Assembly (NCBI GenBank): GCA_023420115.1
Contig: JAEZWR010000063.1
Location: 1-64,000, forward strand
Direction: 5' to 3'
From: Bacillota bacterium
GTDB taxonomy: Bacteria > Bacillota > Clostridia > Saccharofermentanales > Fastidiosipilaceae
DNA length: 64,000 nt
Below are positions 26,017 through 34,730 of this stretch, piece after piece. Each line of letters starts with the position of its first letter. The stretch's first letter is position 1. A model generated the notes under the pieces. It did no database searches. It was given only the letters and a program-made list of their open reading frames with translations, and was not told the origin of the DNA. The translations under genes were made by a program, and so were the position numbers.

Positions 26017-26822
26017 TTTCGCACCACCTCGCATTCTTCAATTGTTCCACCTGCAGAATTTAAAACAATAGAATAGCTATATTGTTCATTGCCTATTTTT
26101 GGCGGTATCTCTAAGAATTTACTCTCTAATGTTAGCCACTCGGGCTTTTGCTCGCCGTTAGCTAAAATCATCTTTTTATTGCAATCTATTGTTATTTTTT
26201 CGCCACTTGTAAAACTCTGCGAATTACTTTTTTCTAGCATCGTAAAATATTCAATTTTGCCGTTATTGCGTTCTACAAGCTTTATATTTTTAGTTGCTTT
26301 TGTGACTATTTTTATTATAGGACTGCAGGATGCAGACGCTTCCCAAGTGCTGATATTTATAGTGTTAGCCTGCACCCTTATCCCATTTTTTTCTTCACCC
26401 CGTCTAACCACGGTCGCGGTTCGCTCTTCCCTTACTCCTGCTGGGCAATAAAAGGTCAAAGAAAACTCTGCCCAAGTATTGTTTCTTTTTATCTCTCTCG
26501 CCCTGCTTAGTATTGCTATGTTCTGCGTTTGTGGATAGTCTCGCAAGACTAAAGGTTGCAGAGTTTTATAGTTCACTAAAGAAGCTAAATAATTCAAAGT
26601 ATTAGAGAGTTCTGCTCGGTTTTCAGATATCAAGGTACAATCAACTGTTATTTCACTCGCTTCTGTTTCTGCTCCTAAAAATAGAACACCATCCACGGCT
26701 TGCACAGTTCTTAAATTCTTCGCAGGAGTTAATGTTCTTGTTACTCTTTTAACATTTACAATCTTGCCGAGGTCGCTTTTGCCGTAAATAAATAAATTAT
26801 CATTGTTAATAATCTTAATCAC
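26007..26822 (-). CDS. distal tail protein (Dit)
   Basis: 271 residues, located between tape measure and Tal genes. It has a Dit-like beta-rich pattern: KIVNVKRVTRTLTPAKN, then LVLRDYPQTQNIAILSRA, TWAEFSLTFYCPAGVREE, and a C-terminal galectin-like half. Dit hexamers link the tail tube to the baseplate. Start and stop overlap its neighbours, which is typical of this operon. Confidence 0.8.
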   Translation of the reverse strand: MIKIINNDNLFIYGKSDLGKIVNVKRVTRTLTPAKNLRTVQAVDGVLFLGAETEASEITVDCTLISENRAELSNTLNYLASLVNYKTLQPLVLRDYPQTQNIAILSRAREIKRNNTWAEFSLTFYCPAGVREERTATVVRRGEEKNGIRVQANTINISTWEASASCSPIIKIVTKATKNIKLVERNNGKIEYFTMLEKSNSQSFTSGEKITIDCNKKMILANGEQKPEWLTLESKFLEIPPKIGNEQYSYSIVLNSAGGTIEECEVVRKWI

Positions 26823-29074
26823 GCTCTAACACCTACTCCCCTTAATTCGTTCAAACTAATTCTATTTAGCTCATCTGCAATCTTGTAAACATCTGCTTCT
26901 TCTCTGACTACTAACTGCGAAACAGTAATATTAATATTATTGTTGCTTGTGCTTGCTCCTGCTTCTTCTCTGACTATCTTTCGCAAATCGTCCAATGCTC
27001 CAACAAATTCGGGTCGTTTTTCACCAACACCAATAATAGACGGCTTTGAAAATATTCCCCCTTTGTCGTACCACTCAATTCCAATTTTGGGAATCTTTAC
27101 GCCAAAGCCAATATCAACGCTGTCAACTTTAAAATGCGGTAAAGGTATGTGAGGCAACTTTATTTGAAATGTGAACAATTTCTTTATATTACCCACAGCA
27201 CCAGATATGAAATTCACAACCGTTTCAATGGGTGATTTGATAGCGTTCTTAATTCCCTGCCAAGTGTTGCTCGCTGCATTAGAAATATTGCTCCAAGCTG
27301 TTGAGAGTCTGCTCGCTAAGTTGTTGATAGTTCCAGAAACAGCTCCAGTTATACCATTCCAAATATTAGTCGCTCCATTTTTTACACTTTGCCAAGAATT
27401 AATAACTGAATCTTTTAAGCTGTTAAATACATTAGAACAAGTATTTTTTATATTATTCCAAAAATTTGCTAAGAAACTCGATACAGCGTTCCAAACTGTT
27501 ATAGTTGTGTTTTTTATCGTTCCCCAATTTGCAATTATTACACCTGCCAGTGCCGCCACTCCTGCAATTACTAATCCAATAGGGGACATAAATGCACCAA
27601 TTGCCGCAGCAATTGCACCGAACGCAATGACAGCAGGGGCAACAATTGCACCGACTGCAATAAATCCAACAATAAACTGTTGAATGCTCGGGTCTAAACT
27701 TGTAAATGCTTCTGATACGCTTCGCATAATTTCAACAAGTCTCTCAAGTATCGGCAAAGCTATGGTTTGAAAACTGTCAAATAATTCTGCTCCTATTACT
27801 TTCAGACTGTTGAATATTTGCGTCATCTTATCGGCTGGGTCAAGAGTACTTTCAAATGTTTCAGATACCTTGCCACTTGCATTTTCTGCCGACGTCGCTA
27901 ATTCATCAAAGTTAAATACACCTTTGTCCAATGCATCCAGCATAAACACGGCTCCGCGTGTTCCGAAGTATTCGCTTGCAAGTGCAACTCGCTCTGTTTC
28001 TGTTGTAGCATTATTTAATGACTCTGTTAGCTGCTGCATTCCGTCACGCAAGGTCAATCCATCTTTTGCGAACTTAACACTTGCCAAAGATAAATAGTTA
28101 AGCCCCTTTGATGACTGTACTCCAGCTTGTTCCATTTTGCCTATTAGCATACTAGCCTCGGAAAAGCTCAATCCCAACTGTTTTATTATCGGAGCTGAAT
28201 TTCTTAAGCTCGTGTTAAGAGTTCCGCTCTGAACGCCTGTTAATTGCATTGTGTTCAAAAGACTATCCAAAATACTATCGCTGTCCTTTGTGGATAGACC
28301 GAAGCTCTCCATCATTGCTTTAGCGTTCCGCACGCTTTCAGAAACTTCAACGCCTGTTAATTTTGAGAACTTTAAAAAAGATTCTGATACTGTTTCTAAT
28401 TGGTCACCAGTCAAGCCAAACTGCGTATTTATTTCGCCAACTGCTGAACCTACGGCTTCGAAGCTTGTCGGGAGTGCCTGTGCTACGTTCTTCACAGACT
28501 TCTGCAAATCTTCAAGGTCTGTACCAGTCGCGCCTGTCGCAATTGCTACACCGTCAAGGGCTTCATCTATTTCTTCCCAAGCCTTTTTCGCTCCGTAGCC
28601 AATCGCAGCGAATCCTGCAGAAATCGGTGCAAGCTTCTTGCCTACGTCTTTTAATTTATTCCCGAAGCTTTTAAAACTCTCGCCAATCTTCGAAAACTTC
28701 GAGCCTGCTTTTTCTGCTTCTTTTAATTCTTTCGATAACCTTTCGACTTCCTGCTTTGCTACTGCTATCTCTCTTGTTACTTTTCTATAAGCCTTTTCAC
28801 CTTCTTCTGTTTTGCGAAAATCTTCGTCCATTGAACTTTGAACATTCTTTAATTCGTTCAATTTGTTTTTAGCTTCCTGAAACTGCTTTTTTAAGAGGCT
28901 TGTCTTTTGTGCCAGAAGCTCTGTATTTTTTGGGTCTAATTTCAAGGCTCTTTTTACTTCTGATAACTCTTTGCCTAAAGACCTGAAATCGCCGTTAATT
29001 TCTTTTAATTTTTTCGCCAAAGATGAGGTCTCGCCGTCTATCTGAATTGTTAACCCTTGTATTTTTCTAGCCAC
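26819..29074 (-). CDS. tape measure protein
   Basis: 751 residues, starting at a GTG with AAGGAGG 8 bases upstream. The N-terminal 150 residues are a highly charged coiled coil (KKLKEINGDFRSLGKEL and following). A TP901-type core follows, with TGVEVSESVRNAKAMMESFG and QSSKGLNYLSLA. A hydrophobic Ala/Gly-rich stretch (about 465-520) comes next, then IPLPHFKVDS and a DNNINI-type end. It sets tail length and travels into the host at DNA injection. At about 751 residues it predicts a tail near 110 nm by the usual 1.5 angstrom per residue rule. Confidence 0.92.
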   Translation of the reverse strand: MARKIQGLTIQIDGETSSLAKKLKEINGDFRSLGKELSEVKRALKLDPKNTELLAQKTSLLKKQFQEAKNKLNELKNVQSSMDEDFRKTEEGEKAYRKVTREIAVAKQEVERLSKELKEAEKAGSKFSKIGESFKSFGNKLKDVGKKLAPISAGFAAIGYGAKKAWEEIDEALDGVAIATGATGTDLEDLQKSVKNVAQALPTSFEAVGSAVGEINTQFGLTGDQLETVSESFLKFSKLTGVEVSESVRNAKAMMESFGLSTKDSDSILDSLLNTMQLTGVQSGTLNTSLRNSAPIIKQLGLSFSEASMLIGKMEQAGVQSSKGLNYLSLASVKFAKDGLTLRDGMQQLTESLNNATTETERVALASEYFGTRGAVFMLDALDKGVFNFDELATSAENASGKVSETFESTLDPADKMTQIFNSLKVIGAELFDSFQTIALPILERLVEIMRSVSEAFTSLDPSIQQFIVGFIAVGAIVAPAVIAFGAIAAAIGAFMSPIGLVIAGVAALAGVIIANWGTIKNTTITVWNAVSSFLANFWNNIKNTCSNVFNSLKDSVINSWQSVKNGATNIWNGITGAVSGTINNLASRLSTAWSNISNAASNTWQGIKNAIKSPIETVVNFISGAVGNIKKLFTFQIKLPHIPLPHFKVDSVDIGFGVKIPKIGIEWYDKGGIFSKPSIIGVGEKRPEFVGALDDLRKIVREEAGASTSNNNINITVSQLVVREEADVYKIADELNRISLNELRGVGVRA

Positions 29075-29089
29075 TAGCGTACCTCCTTT

Positions 29090-29631
29090 CTATCCGAACA
29101 GCCTTTGCATATCTGCAGATGTTCCTGTTCGCTCGCTTTGTTCGTTTTCGCTTATATTGTTCTTAGCTTTAAAAAAATCTAATAAGCCCCCTAATGTGAA
29201 CACGCGCAAATCCGAATAGCTAAGACCAAAAGAAAAAGCCAAGTGGATAAGTACATTAATATCCAACTCGGCTTCTGCTCCTGATTCTGTTTGTTCGTGT
29301 TCGGGGGTTATTGCTTTGAAAACAAAGAAAATATATATTTCGATATTACATTCTCGGTAAGATAATCAACGGTGGGTGGCTCATCTCCTAAGAATCTTAA
29401 AAATCCAAGGTAGTCGCCTGCATATTCATCGTTCCCACCCTCCGTGAACATACAAAAAAGAATTTTATAAATTCCGTTAATATCGTAATTAACCACGGTA
29501 GTGTTTTCGTTGTTCTCAATAAAAGGGGCGATTACTTCTAAAAGCTTCTCGCCAAACTCCATCTCGTATCTATGTAATACCGTCACGCCTGTGCTTAATT
29601 TATAATCTTTTCCATTCATATTAATTAACAT
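29090..29631 (-). CDS. tail assembly chaperone gpGT, predicted -1 frameshift product
   Basis: The gap between the gpG stop (29308) and the tape measure is not empty. The -1 frame stays open from inside gpG to a TAG at 29092-29090, adding about 73 residues with ITPEHEQTESGAEAEL, LIHLAFSFGLSYSDLRVFTL and a terminal MQRLFG. No ATG and no RBS precedes this piece, and the FGLSYSDLRVFTLGGL pattern matches the T domain of lambda-type gpGT. Fusion by slippage in the T/A-rich overlap just before the gpG stop is the simplest reading. I see no textbook heptamer, so the exact slip site is unknown. Confidence 0.65.
29308..29631 (-). CDS. tail assembly chaperone gpG-like
   Basis: 107 residues, between the major tail protein and the tape measure, the invariant position of gpG-type chaperones in siphoviruses. 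Motifs: the N-terminal MNGKDYKLSTGVTVLHRYE strand-helix and an acidic C-terminus. RBS GGAGCTTGATAA. It coats the tape measure protein during tail assembly, together with the frameshifted gpGT form. Confidence 0.8.
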   Translation of the reverse strand: MLINMNGKDYKLSTGVTVLHRYEMEFGEKLLEVIAPFIENNENTTVVNYDINGIYKILFCMFTEGGNDEYAGDYLGFLRFLGDEPPTVDYLTENVISKYIFSLFSKQ

Positions 29632-29634
29632 TTA

Positions 29635-30267
29635 TCAAGCTCCAACTCCTGCCTCAACTGTTGTACCATCTTCATTCTCGTCCTTTTCGTCTGCCAGCGT
29701 AATTGCTGGGAACTCGGCGGTGGTTAGCGTTTTATACTCTTCATCATCGGGGGTATATCTTGCCGTGAACACTCCTGTCTTAGGGTCACCCAAAATTGTA
29801 ACAGGCAGCTTCTCTGTTATTACTTCTTTGCCTCCTGCTATTGTTTTATATTCTTTTTTTATCTGCCCTGCTGACACGTTATATAACACGTGGCGAATCT
29901 CTTGCTTGTCACCGCTGACTGAAAAGAGTAAACAAAAGGGTTTTTGTTTTGCGTTTTTGACTTCAACAAGTGTACCCTTGGTCGTTCGTCTGTAGCCTAA
30001 ATGATTAATTAAAAACCAATCTGGGAACTTTGCCATTTCAAGTTCACCAGTCTTATGAGTCGAAGACATCTCTGTATAATATACTCCGTTATCGGCGTAA
30101 AAATTAAGTTCTTCAGATACATCTTCAATGCTTAAATTTACCGCACCAGGTATCTGTATCGGTGTGCCTTTCGGTTTGTTTTCTGTCTCATTCCACTTGC
30201 TGACATAAGTTTCAGAAAAACCAAAATTAACTTTGTTTTTATTCGTTTTATTCGCTGTCTTTGCCAT
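29635..30267 (-). CDS. major tail protein (phi13-type)
   Basis: 210 residues. VNFGFSETYVSKWNE, the GAVNLSIEDVSEELNFYADNG block and EFPAITL near the end match the phi13 family of major tail tube proteins. The C-terminus is acidic (DEKDENEDG). RBS AAAGGAATT. It polymerises into the tail tube. Confidence 0.88.
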   Translation of the reverse strand: MAKTANKTNKNKVNFGFSETYVSKWNETENKPKGTPIQIPGAVNLSIEDVSEELNFYADNGVYYTEMSSTHKTGELEMAKFPDWFLINHLGYRRTTKGTLVEVKNAKQKPFCLLFSVSGDKQEIRHVLYNVSAGQIKKEYKTIAGGKEVITEKLPVTILGDPKTGVFTARYTPDDEEYKTLTTAEFPAITLADEKDENEDGTTVEAGVGA

Positions 30268-30285
30268 AGTCTTTTAATTCCTTTC

Positions 30286-30603
30286 TTAATAAACTGTCAC
30301 AATCGTATCAAACATTCTTTCACTTGATATAAATTGACTTCCGCCCGCTTCGCAAAAATCTTTGTTATCTGTGAAAGATTTAATGATTCGCTTTATTAAT
30401 TTGCTGTCTTTGCTTTCTGTGCAAACGTGAAGATGAAAGACTGGGAAACAAAAATAATTGACATCATCTGCCCCGAAGCCTATCGGCTCGCCATCTTCTA
30501 TCCACACGAATGGAAGCTCTTGAGCCTTTTCGAACGCTCCAACCGCTGAACGCAACCCAAGCGGTTCTAAAATATTTTTTATATCTGTGTAATTCCTAAT
30601 CAT
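30286..30603 (-). CDS. tail completion/terminator-like protein
   Basis: 105 residues from the ATG at 30603 (RBS GAGGAAGATTTTA); an in-frame longer start at 30630 lies inside the upstream gene. The order connector, closure, gp10-like, this gene, then major tail protein marks it as the tail terminator (gpU-like/DUF806-type). LPFVWIEDGEPIGFGADD and FHLHVCTESKD are its recognisable segments. It overlaps the preceding stop by 8 bases. Confidence 0.7.
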   Translation of the reverse strand: MIRNYTDIKNILEPLGLRSAVGAFEKAQELPFVWIEDGEPIGFGADDVNYFCFPVFHLHVCTESKDSKLIKRIIKSFTDNKDFCEAGGSQFISSERMFDTIVTVY

Positions 30604-30988
30604 TAAAATCTTCCTCGAATCTTTTAACAACTTCGTCTTGTACCATTTTCTCGACCTTTTCTATGTGCGAACGACCACGATAAAATCCGTGACGACCTAC
30701 AATATGCGGATACTCTAACAAATGCGGTTGCCAATAATTTACGCTGTAAATAGTAACCGTCATTTCGTCATCAAGATTCCTTTCTTCAAACACCGACCAC
30801 GAATTGCGATATTGCGGTCTTGTTTTGCTATTCATCGTCTGGAACAAACTGCTCGCACTTCGCTTTAATTCTTTCACTCCGTCTTTGGCTACTTCCTTAG
30901 CAATTCGCCGAAGCTTTTGTCTTGTTTCGTCTCCGAACTTTTGAAGAATTTCTCGAGATACTGCTTCAAGTCTGTTAGTCGTTATCAT
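30596..30988 (-). CDS. HK97 gp10-like phage protein
   Basis: 130 residues. An N-terminal helix and basic stretch precede YRNSWSVFEERN and LEYPHIVGRHGFYRGRSHIEK. The HxxEYG..G-like LLEYPHIVGRHG region is typical of HK97 gp10/neck proteins that join head and tail. Start and stop overlap its neighbours. Confidence 0.78.
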   Translation of the reverse strand: MITTNRLEAVSREILQKFGDETRQKLRRIAKEVAKDGVKELKRSASSLFQTMNSKTRPQYRNSWSVFEERNLDDEMTVTIYSVNYWQPHLLEYPHIVGRHGFYRGRSHIEKVEKMVQDEVVKRFEEDFND

Positions 30989-31304
30989 TTACATCACTCG
31001 CCTTTCTTTGAAGTGTAAGTTCAGTAATTCTAAATCCATTTTTTACAGTTGAATAACTTCTTATTATGCTGTATCTCTCGCCCCTTAATTTGCAAGATGA
31101 CTCGCCTAAATATTCGAAGCTGTGAACAGTAACAATATACTGTGGTCTAAAATCAGACTTAGAAGCATAATAAAATTCTGAACGATTCACGCTTTGGACA
31201 TCGCAATAAACCGCCCGTGTTGTTTCTATTCGCTGAATATTGCCATCTTCGTCTGTGCCGTTTTCGCTTATATCTGTAAAATAAAGAATATCAGTTGCTT
31301 CCAT
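30975..31304 (-). CDS. head closure/adaptor protein (SPP1 gp16-like)
   Basis: 109 residues of mainly beta structure: RAVYCDVQSVNRSEFYYA, PQYIVTVHSFEYLGESS, and RYSIIRSYSTVKNGFRIELTL-like strands. This is the pattern of head-tail joining closure proteins. Position second after the capsid gene fits. Overlapping start and stop link it to its neighbours. Confidence 0.75.
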   Translation of the reverse strand: MEATDILYFTDISENGTDEDGNIQRIETTRAVYCDVQSVNRSEFYYASKSDFRPQYIVTVHSFEYLGESSCKLRGERYSIIRSYSTVKNGFRITELTLQRKASDVNDND

Positions 31305-31554
31305 TTGCCGTCTCCTTAATCATTAGGTCTCGCAAATTCGAAGCTAACCACTTAGGTCTCTCACCTGCTCCTTTTTCTTTGAACTTCCACACAACAAGGT
31401 CGCAAATGTAATCGCGAATCACACCATTGCTTTCATCTGCTCGGACTCCGTTAATATATTCAAGTTCTTTTTTTGCTTGTTCGATTAATTCAAGGAGATA
31501 ACTATCTCTGCTATCCCCTAAAATTCCTAATTTATTTTTTACTAGTTCCAGCAT
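31291..31554 (-). CDS. head-tail connector (Phage_connect_1, gp6-like)
   Basis: 87 residues, all helical (LLELIEQAKKELEYIN; VIRDYICDLVVWKFK), immediately downstream of the major capsid gene. Size and pattern match gp6-type connector proteins that dock on the portal. RBS AAAGGAGATAGCTTGG. Confidence 0.78.
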   Translation of the reverse strand: MLELVKNKLGILGDSRDSYLLELIEQAKKELEYINGVRADESNGVIRDYICDLVVWKFKEKGAGERPKWLASNLRDLMIKETANGSN

Positions 31555-31589
31555 CCAAGCTATCTCCTTTCATCAACTTCTACTTGCTA

Positions 31590-32936
31590 CTAATGGTCGC
31601 CCCTTGATGGAACTGCCTTTGGTGCTTGCATTGTTACAATTGCAAAATACTTAGGATTGAGAATGTTTCCATCGTAAAGTGCTGTACCTTTAAACACAGT
31701 GTTATCTTCGATGAATTTCACGTGTTCAGATTTCTCAAGTCTGACTGCTTGACGTTCCGCAAGTACGTACCCATTTTTAAAGTCGCCAATAACAACGCTG
31801 TCTTTTGCTGTCTTGTCACTCAATACAACCTTCGCACCGTTAGGCAATACAAAAGAATCTTCATTTGCAACAACCAATGCACCTGCGTGATTCTTGCCGT
31901 AGGTTTCGGGCAAGATATGAGTATAGAAAGTTTCACGACTCATAACTGCCAAAGTGCTATCAATCTCTACATCGTCACCGCCAATCTTAGCGAACGCACC
32001 AAGCAAGGCAAGGACTGAATTTGCTGTGACCTTCTGGTCGTTTTGACTCTCCAATGCCTTAACGATACCTGTGGGTTGTTTTTCCCCTGTACCGTTTAAA
32101 ATTGCGTTATCTAATTCCTTTGCCATTGCTCTTGCGATTTCATTCTCGATATAATCGGCAATAGATACATAGGTATCGGTCTCAATTAATGGACGACAAA
32201 GAGAGACATATCCACCGAGTTTATAAGCGTCAAGGTCGACTGTCTTAATTTCTGCGCCTTTCATCTCAGTGAGACTTGCGCACTTCTCCGTCCATACTGC
32301 TTTAAAGCCGCCAGCGTTGTAAACAATTCTTGATGGTGTTCCAACTCTTAAAACTGTAACTTTGTCATATAACTTTGAATAATTGCCAATCTTTTGATTG
32401 ATGCGATTAACAAAGTATTGTGGTATCAAGAACTCTGTGCCTTTCAATACTTCGGCTGGGGCTTCTCTTTTTACAATCGAAACAATAGAACGCAAGAATG
32501 CCTTGTTTTCATCTTGCTCAATGTTTCTAATTCTTTCGCTTCTTGTTTCTACTTCCTTGTTCATAGTTCTTTCTTTCCTTTCTGTGTCTGTGCTTTTTTC
32601 TGCCTGCTCTTTTTCTTCAATTGTTTCTGTCTCGGCTTCTACTTTTTCAACTTCTTCAGTGAACTTTTTTAAAGTCTCGCTAAGCTCAGAAATTAATCTG
32701 CTAACTTCTTCTAACTTTCTTTTTGTTTCATCTTCTTCTGCTGTGAGTTCTTCTGCACGCTTTTCAACGTCTGCCAACTTTTCTTCGTCAACAGAATCTT
32801 CCAAGCTATCCAACTCGCTCGACAAGTTCTCGAACTCTGCATTGATTTCTTTGCTACGCTTTAAAAGTTCTTCTTCTGAATTTTTAGCAACTGCCAACTT
32901 CGCTCTTGTTTGCTTGATTAAAAATTGCTTATCCAT
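31590..32936 (-). CDS. HK97-fold major capsid protein with N-terminal delta domain
   Basis: 448 residues. About 120 N-terminal residues form a Glu/Lys-rich coiled coil, the scaffold-like delta domain removed by the protease. The HK97-fold body has FLIPQYFVNRI, KLYDKVTVLRVG, AVWTEKCASLTEMKGAEI, ELDNAILNGTGEKQPTGI, and TVFKGTALYDGNIL near the end. RBS AGGAATTAAAGAA. It follows the prohead protease directly. Confidence 0.93.
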   Translation of the reverse strand: MDKQFLIKQTRAKLAVAKNSEEELLKRSKEINAEFENLSSELDSLEDSVDEEKLADVEKRAEELTAEEDETKRKLEEVSRLISELSETLKKFTEEVEKVEAETETIEEKEQAEKSTDTERKERTMNKEVETRSERIRNIEQDENKAFLRSIVSIVKREAPAEVLKGTEFLIPQYFVNRINQKIGNYSKLYDKVTVLRVGTPSRIVYNAGGFKAVWTEKCASLTEMKGAEIKTVDLDAYKLGGYVSLCRPLIETDTYVSIADYIENEIARAMAKELDNAILNGTGEKQPTGIVKALESQNDQKVTANSVLALLGAFAKIGGDDVEIDSTLAVMSRETFYTHILPETYGKNHAGALVVANEDSFVLPNGAKVVLSDKTAKDSVVIGDFKNGYVLAERQAVRLEKSEHVKFIEDNTVFKGTALYDGNILNPKYFAIVTMQAPKAVPSRGDH

Positions 32937-32940
32937 TTCT

Positions 32941-33528
32941 TTAATTCCTTTCTGCTATTTTCTTTTTTATATCTTCAATTCTTTTATTGAATTCTTGCTT
33001 TTTATTCCGCCCTGCGTACTTAGCTCTTGCGGATATGTCTGTCTGTGGGTAGGCTGGGAACGGGGTAACAGATACTTCTAACAAGTCTACATTTAACAAA
33101 GTATCAACAGTGCCTCGTTCTGTCTCTTCAACCACGATGCCGTTTTCCTTGTATGTAAACCCAAACGAACAGCCCTTTATATCCTGCCTTTTTATTTTTT
33201 CGTAGACTGATACCGCCTCGGGGTCTCTGCTATTTAGTACCGCTCTGCCCCAAAGTCCTTTGGTTGTCTCTTCCAGTTCAAGAGTACCATTGCTCATTCT
33301 TGCTAACACTCTTCCAGTTTCGTGGTTAATCAAGCAACAAACATCGTTATTTTTTAAACTCTCACGAAATGCACCTCGCTTAATGGATTCGTACCATCTC
33401 TTGTCTATTTCTATCTCCGTATCAAAGACTGCAAAATAACCTTCGATTATTAAGTCTGTAACGCCGTAATCACGTTTTTCGCTCGCTCTTATTTCGGAGT
33501 TTGGACAACGTCTAATATTTACGCTCAT
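32941..33528 (-). CDS. HK97 family prohead protease
   Basis: 195 residues from the ATG at 33528 (AAAGGAGA upstream). Catalytic features are visible: the His in LINHETGRVLARM and the Ser in KGCSFGF. LLEVSVTPFPAYPQT is the family's end motif. The enzyme cuts the delta domain of the capsid protein during prohead maturation. It overlaps the portal gene slightly. Confidence 0.92.
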   Translation of the reverse strand: MSVNIRRCPNSEIRASEKRDYGVTDLIIEGYFAVFDTEIEIDKRWYESIKRGAFRESLKNNDVCCLINHETGRVLARMSNGTLELEETTKGLWGRAVLNSRDPEAVSVYEKIKRQDIKGCSFGFTYKENGIVVEETERGTVDTLLNVDLLEVSVTPFPAYPQTDISARAKYAGRNKKQEFNKRIEDIKKKIAERN

Positions 33529-33533
33529 ATATT

Positions 33534-34730
33534 TCAATCTCCTTTCTGTTTATCTTCGCTCAGTTTTTTTTGCTCGCCTATCTTTTCTTTTGGTATATAG
33601 TTCTCAAGCATTACTAAATCGTTAAGACCGTCAATCGGCGCAAGACCGACCCAATCTCTGACTTCGTTACCAGTCACAACTCCTTGCGACCTTAGTTCTG
33701 TGCCAATTCTCGCAAGGGTCTCGAGACCGTATGCGTAAAGCCCCCAAGGATTAAATTTAAAATACATATTAGGCGATAATAGTAATTTTTTAGTTAACTC
33801 TTGTTCGATTATCTGTGCATATACCAATAATTTAGTTCGAACGAAGCTGTTAAATTCTTCACTTTTGAAATCTCCAACCCCAAGAAAAAAAGACGGTAAA
33901 CCAAACACTGCGGATACTGTCTTTTTATCTAATGTCATAGTCTCTGTTATTGCTATATCTTTAAGAGTTAACGGCTTCAATTCTTTAAAATTAAAGGTGT
34001 CATCTGGTACTATCCACGGCAAGCCCCTTTCAGTACTTTCAAAGTAATTTTTGTAAACAGCTTGCCGACCTTCTTTTGTTCTTAAAATGTCCGAACTTGT
34101 GTTCATTGAGATAACTAAAGGTGGCAAAACTTTATTACTCAAAAATCTTTTCCGAATTACAGATGCCTGTTTTAAATTCTCTTTTACGTCTTGCAATTCA
34201 ACACTGTAGCCCTCGCCCCAATTTGTATAATCGCTTCTAGGGTTTAAGACAAAGTGAAGTACATCTGTCGGGCTGTATCTTTTTCTATTTATTTCTATCT
34301 CATAAAGTTCAACACGCCCAGGTTCTATTAATGTAACTTTTTTCGAACTTATCGGGGTTATTTCTAATAAATGTCCTGTATCACTATCATACTTTGGCAA
34401 CGCAAAAGCATTTCCATAGACAAGCATATCGCGCACAATTTTTTGTACCCAAGTCTGTCTTGTTAGATAAGGGGTTGGAGAAATGTCTATAATTCTCGAC
34501 AATCCATTAACCACTCGCCTATCTCCGTGTTCTGTGTTTTCTTTTAAATGAATTGTCATAATTGCAAGTAATTCAGAAATTCTATTGATTGCTGTCTTTA
34601 TCTCGGGTACGTCCGACAGCCGAACATATCCATAAGGTGCATAATCTCCGCACCCTGTAAAAAAATCAAAAGCGCTCTCGCTTCCAGCTGGAAGCATTGA
34701 ACGCTTCATAAATCTATCAAGTATTTTCAT
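33534..34730 (-). CDS. portal protein (HK97 family)
   Basis: 398 residues. TWVQKIVRDMLVYGNAFALP, DVLHFVLNPRSDYTNWGEGYS, ETMTLDKKTVSAVFGLPSFFLG, and the C-terminal TGNEVRDWVGLAPIDGLND are standard portal motifs. It forms the dodecameric vertex through which DNA enters. It sits between terminase and protease genes in the conserved order, with a short overlap to each. Confidence 0.93.
   Translation of the reverse strand: MKILDRFMKRSMLPAGSESAFDFFTGCGDYAPYGYVRLSDVPEIKTAINRISELLAIMTIHLKENTEHGDRRVVNGLSRIIDISPTPYLTRQTWVQKIVRDMLVYGNAFALPKYDSDTGHLLEITPISSKKVTLIEPGRVELYEIEINRKRYSPTDVLHFVLNPRSDYTNWGEGYSVELQDVKENLKQASVIRKRFLSNKVLPPLVISMNTSSDILRTKEGRQAVYKNYFESTERGLPWIVPDDTFNFKELKPLTLKDIAITETMTLDKKTVSAVFGLPSFFLGVGDFKSEEFNSFVRTKLLVYAQIIEQELTKKLLLSPNMYFKFNPWGLYAYGLETLARIGTELRSQGVVTGNEVRDWVGLAPIDGLNDLVMLENYIPKEKIGEQKKLSEDKQKGD

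Noticed and set aside
31626..33081. Long plus-strand frames opposite capsid and protease genes
   Set aside because: They are antisense to well-supported structural genes and have no RBS or recognisable domains.
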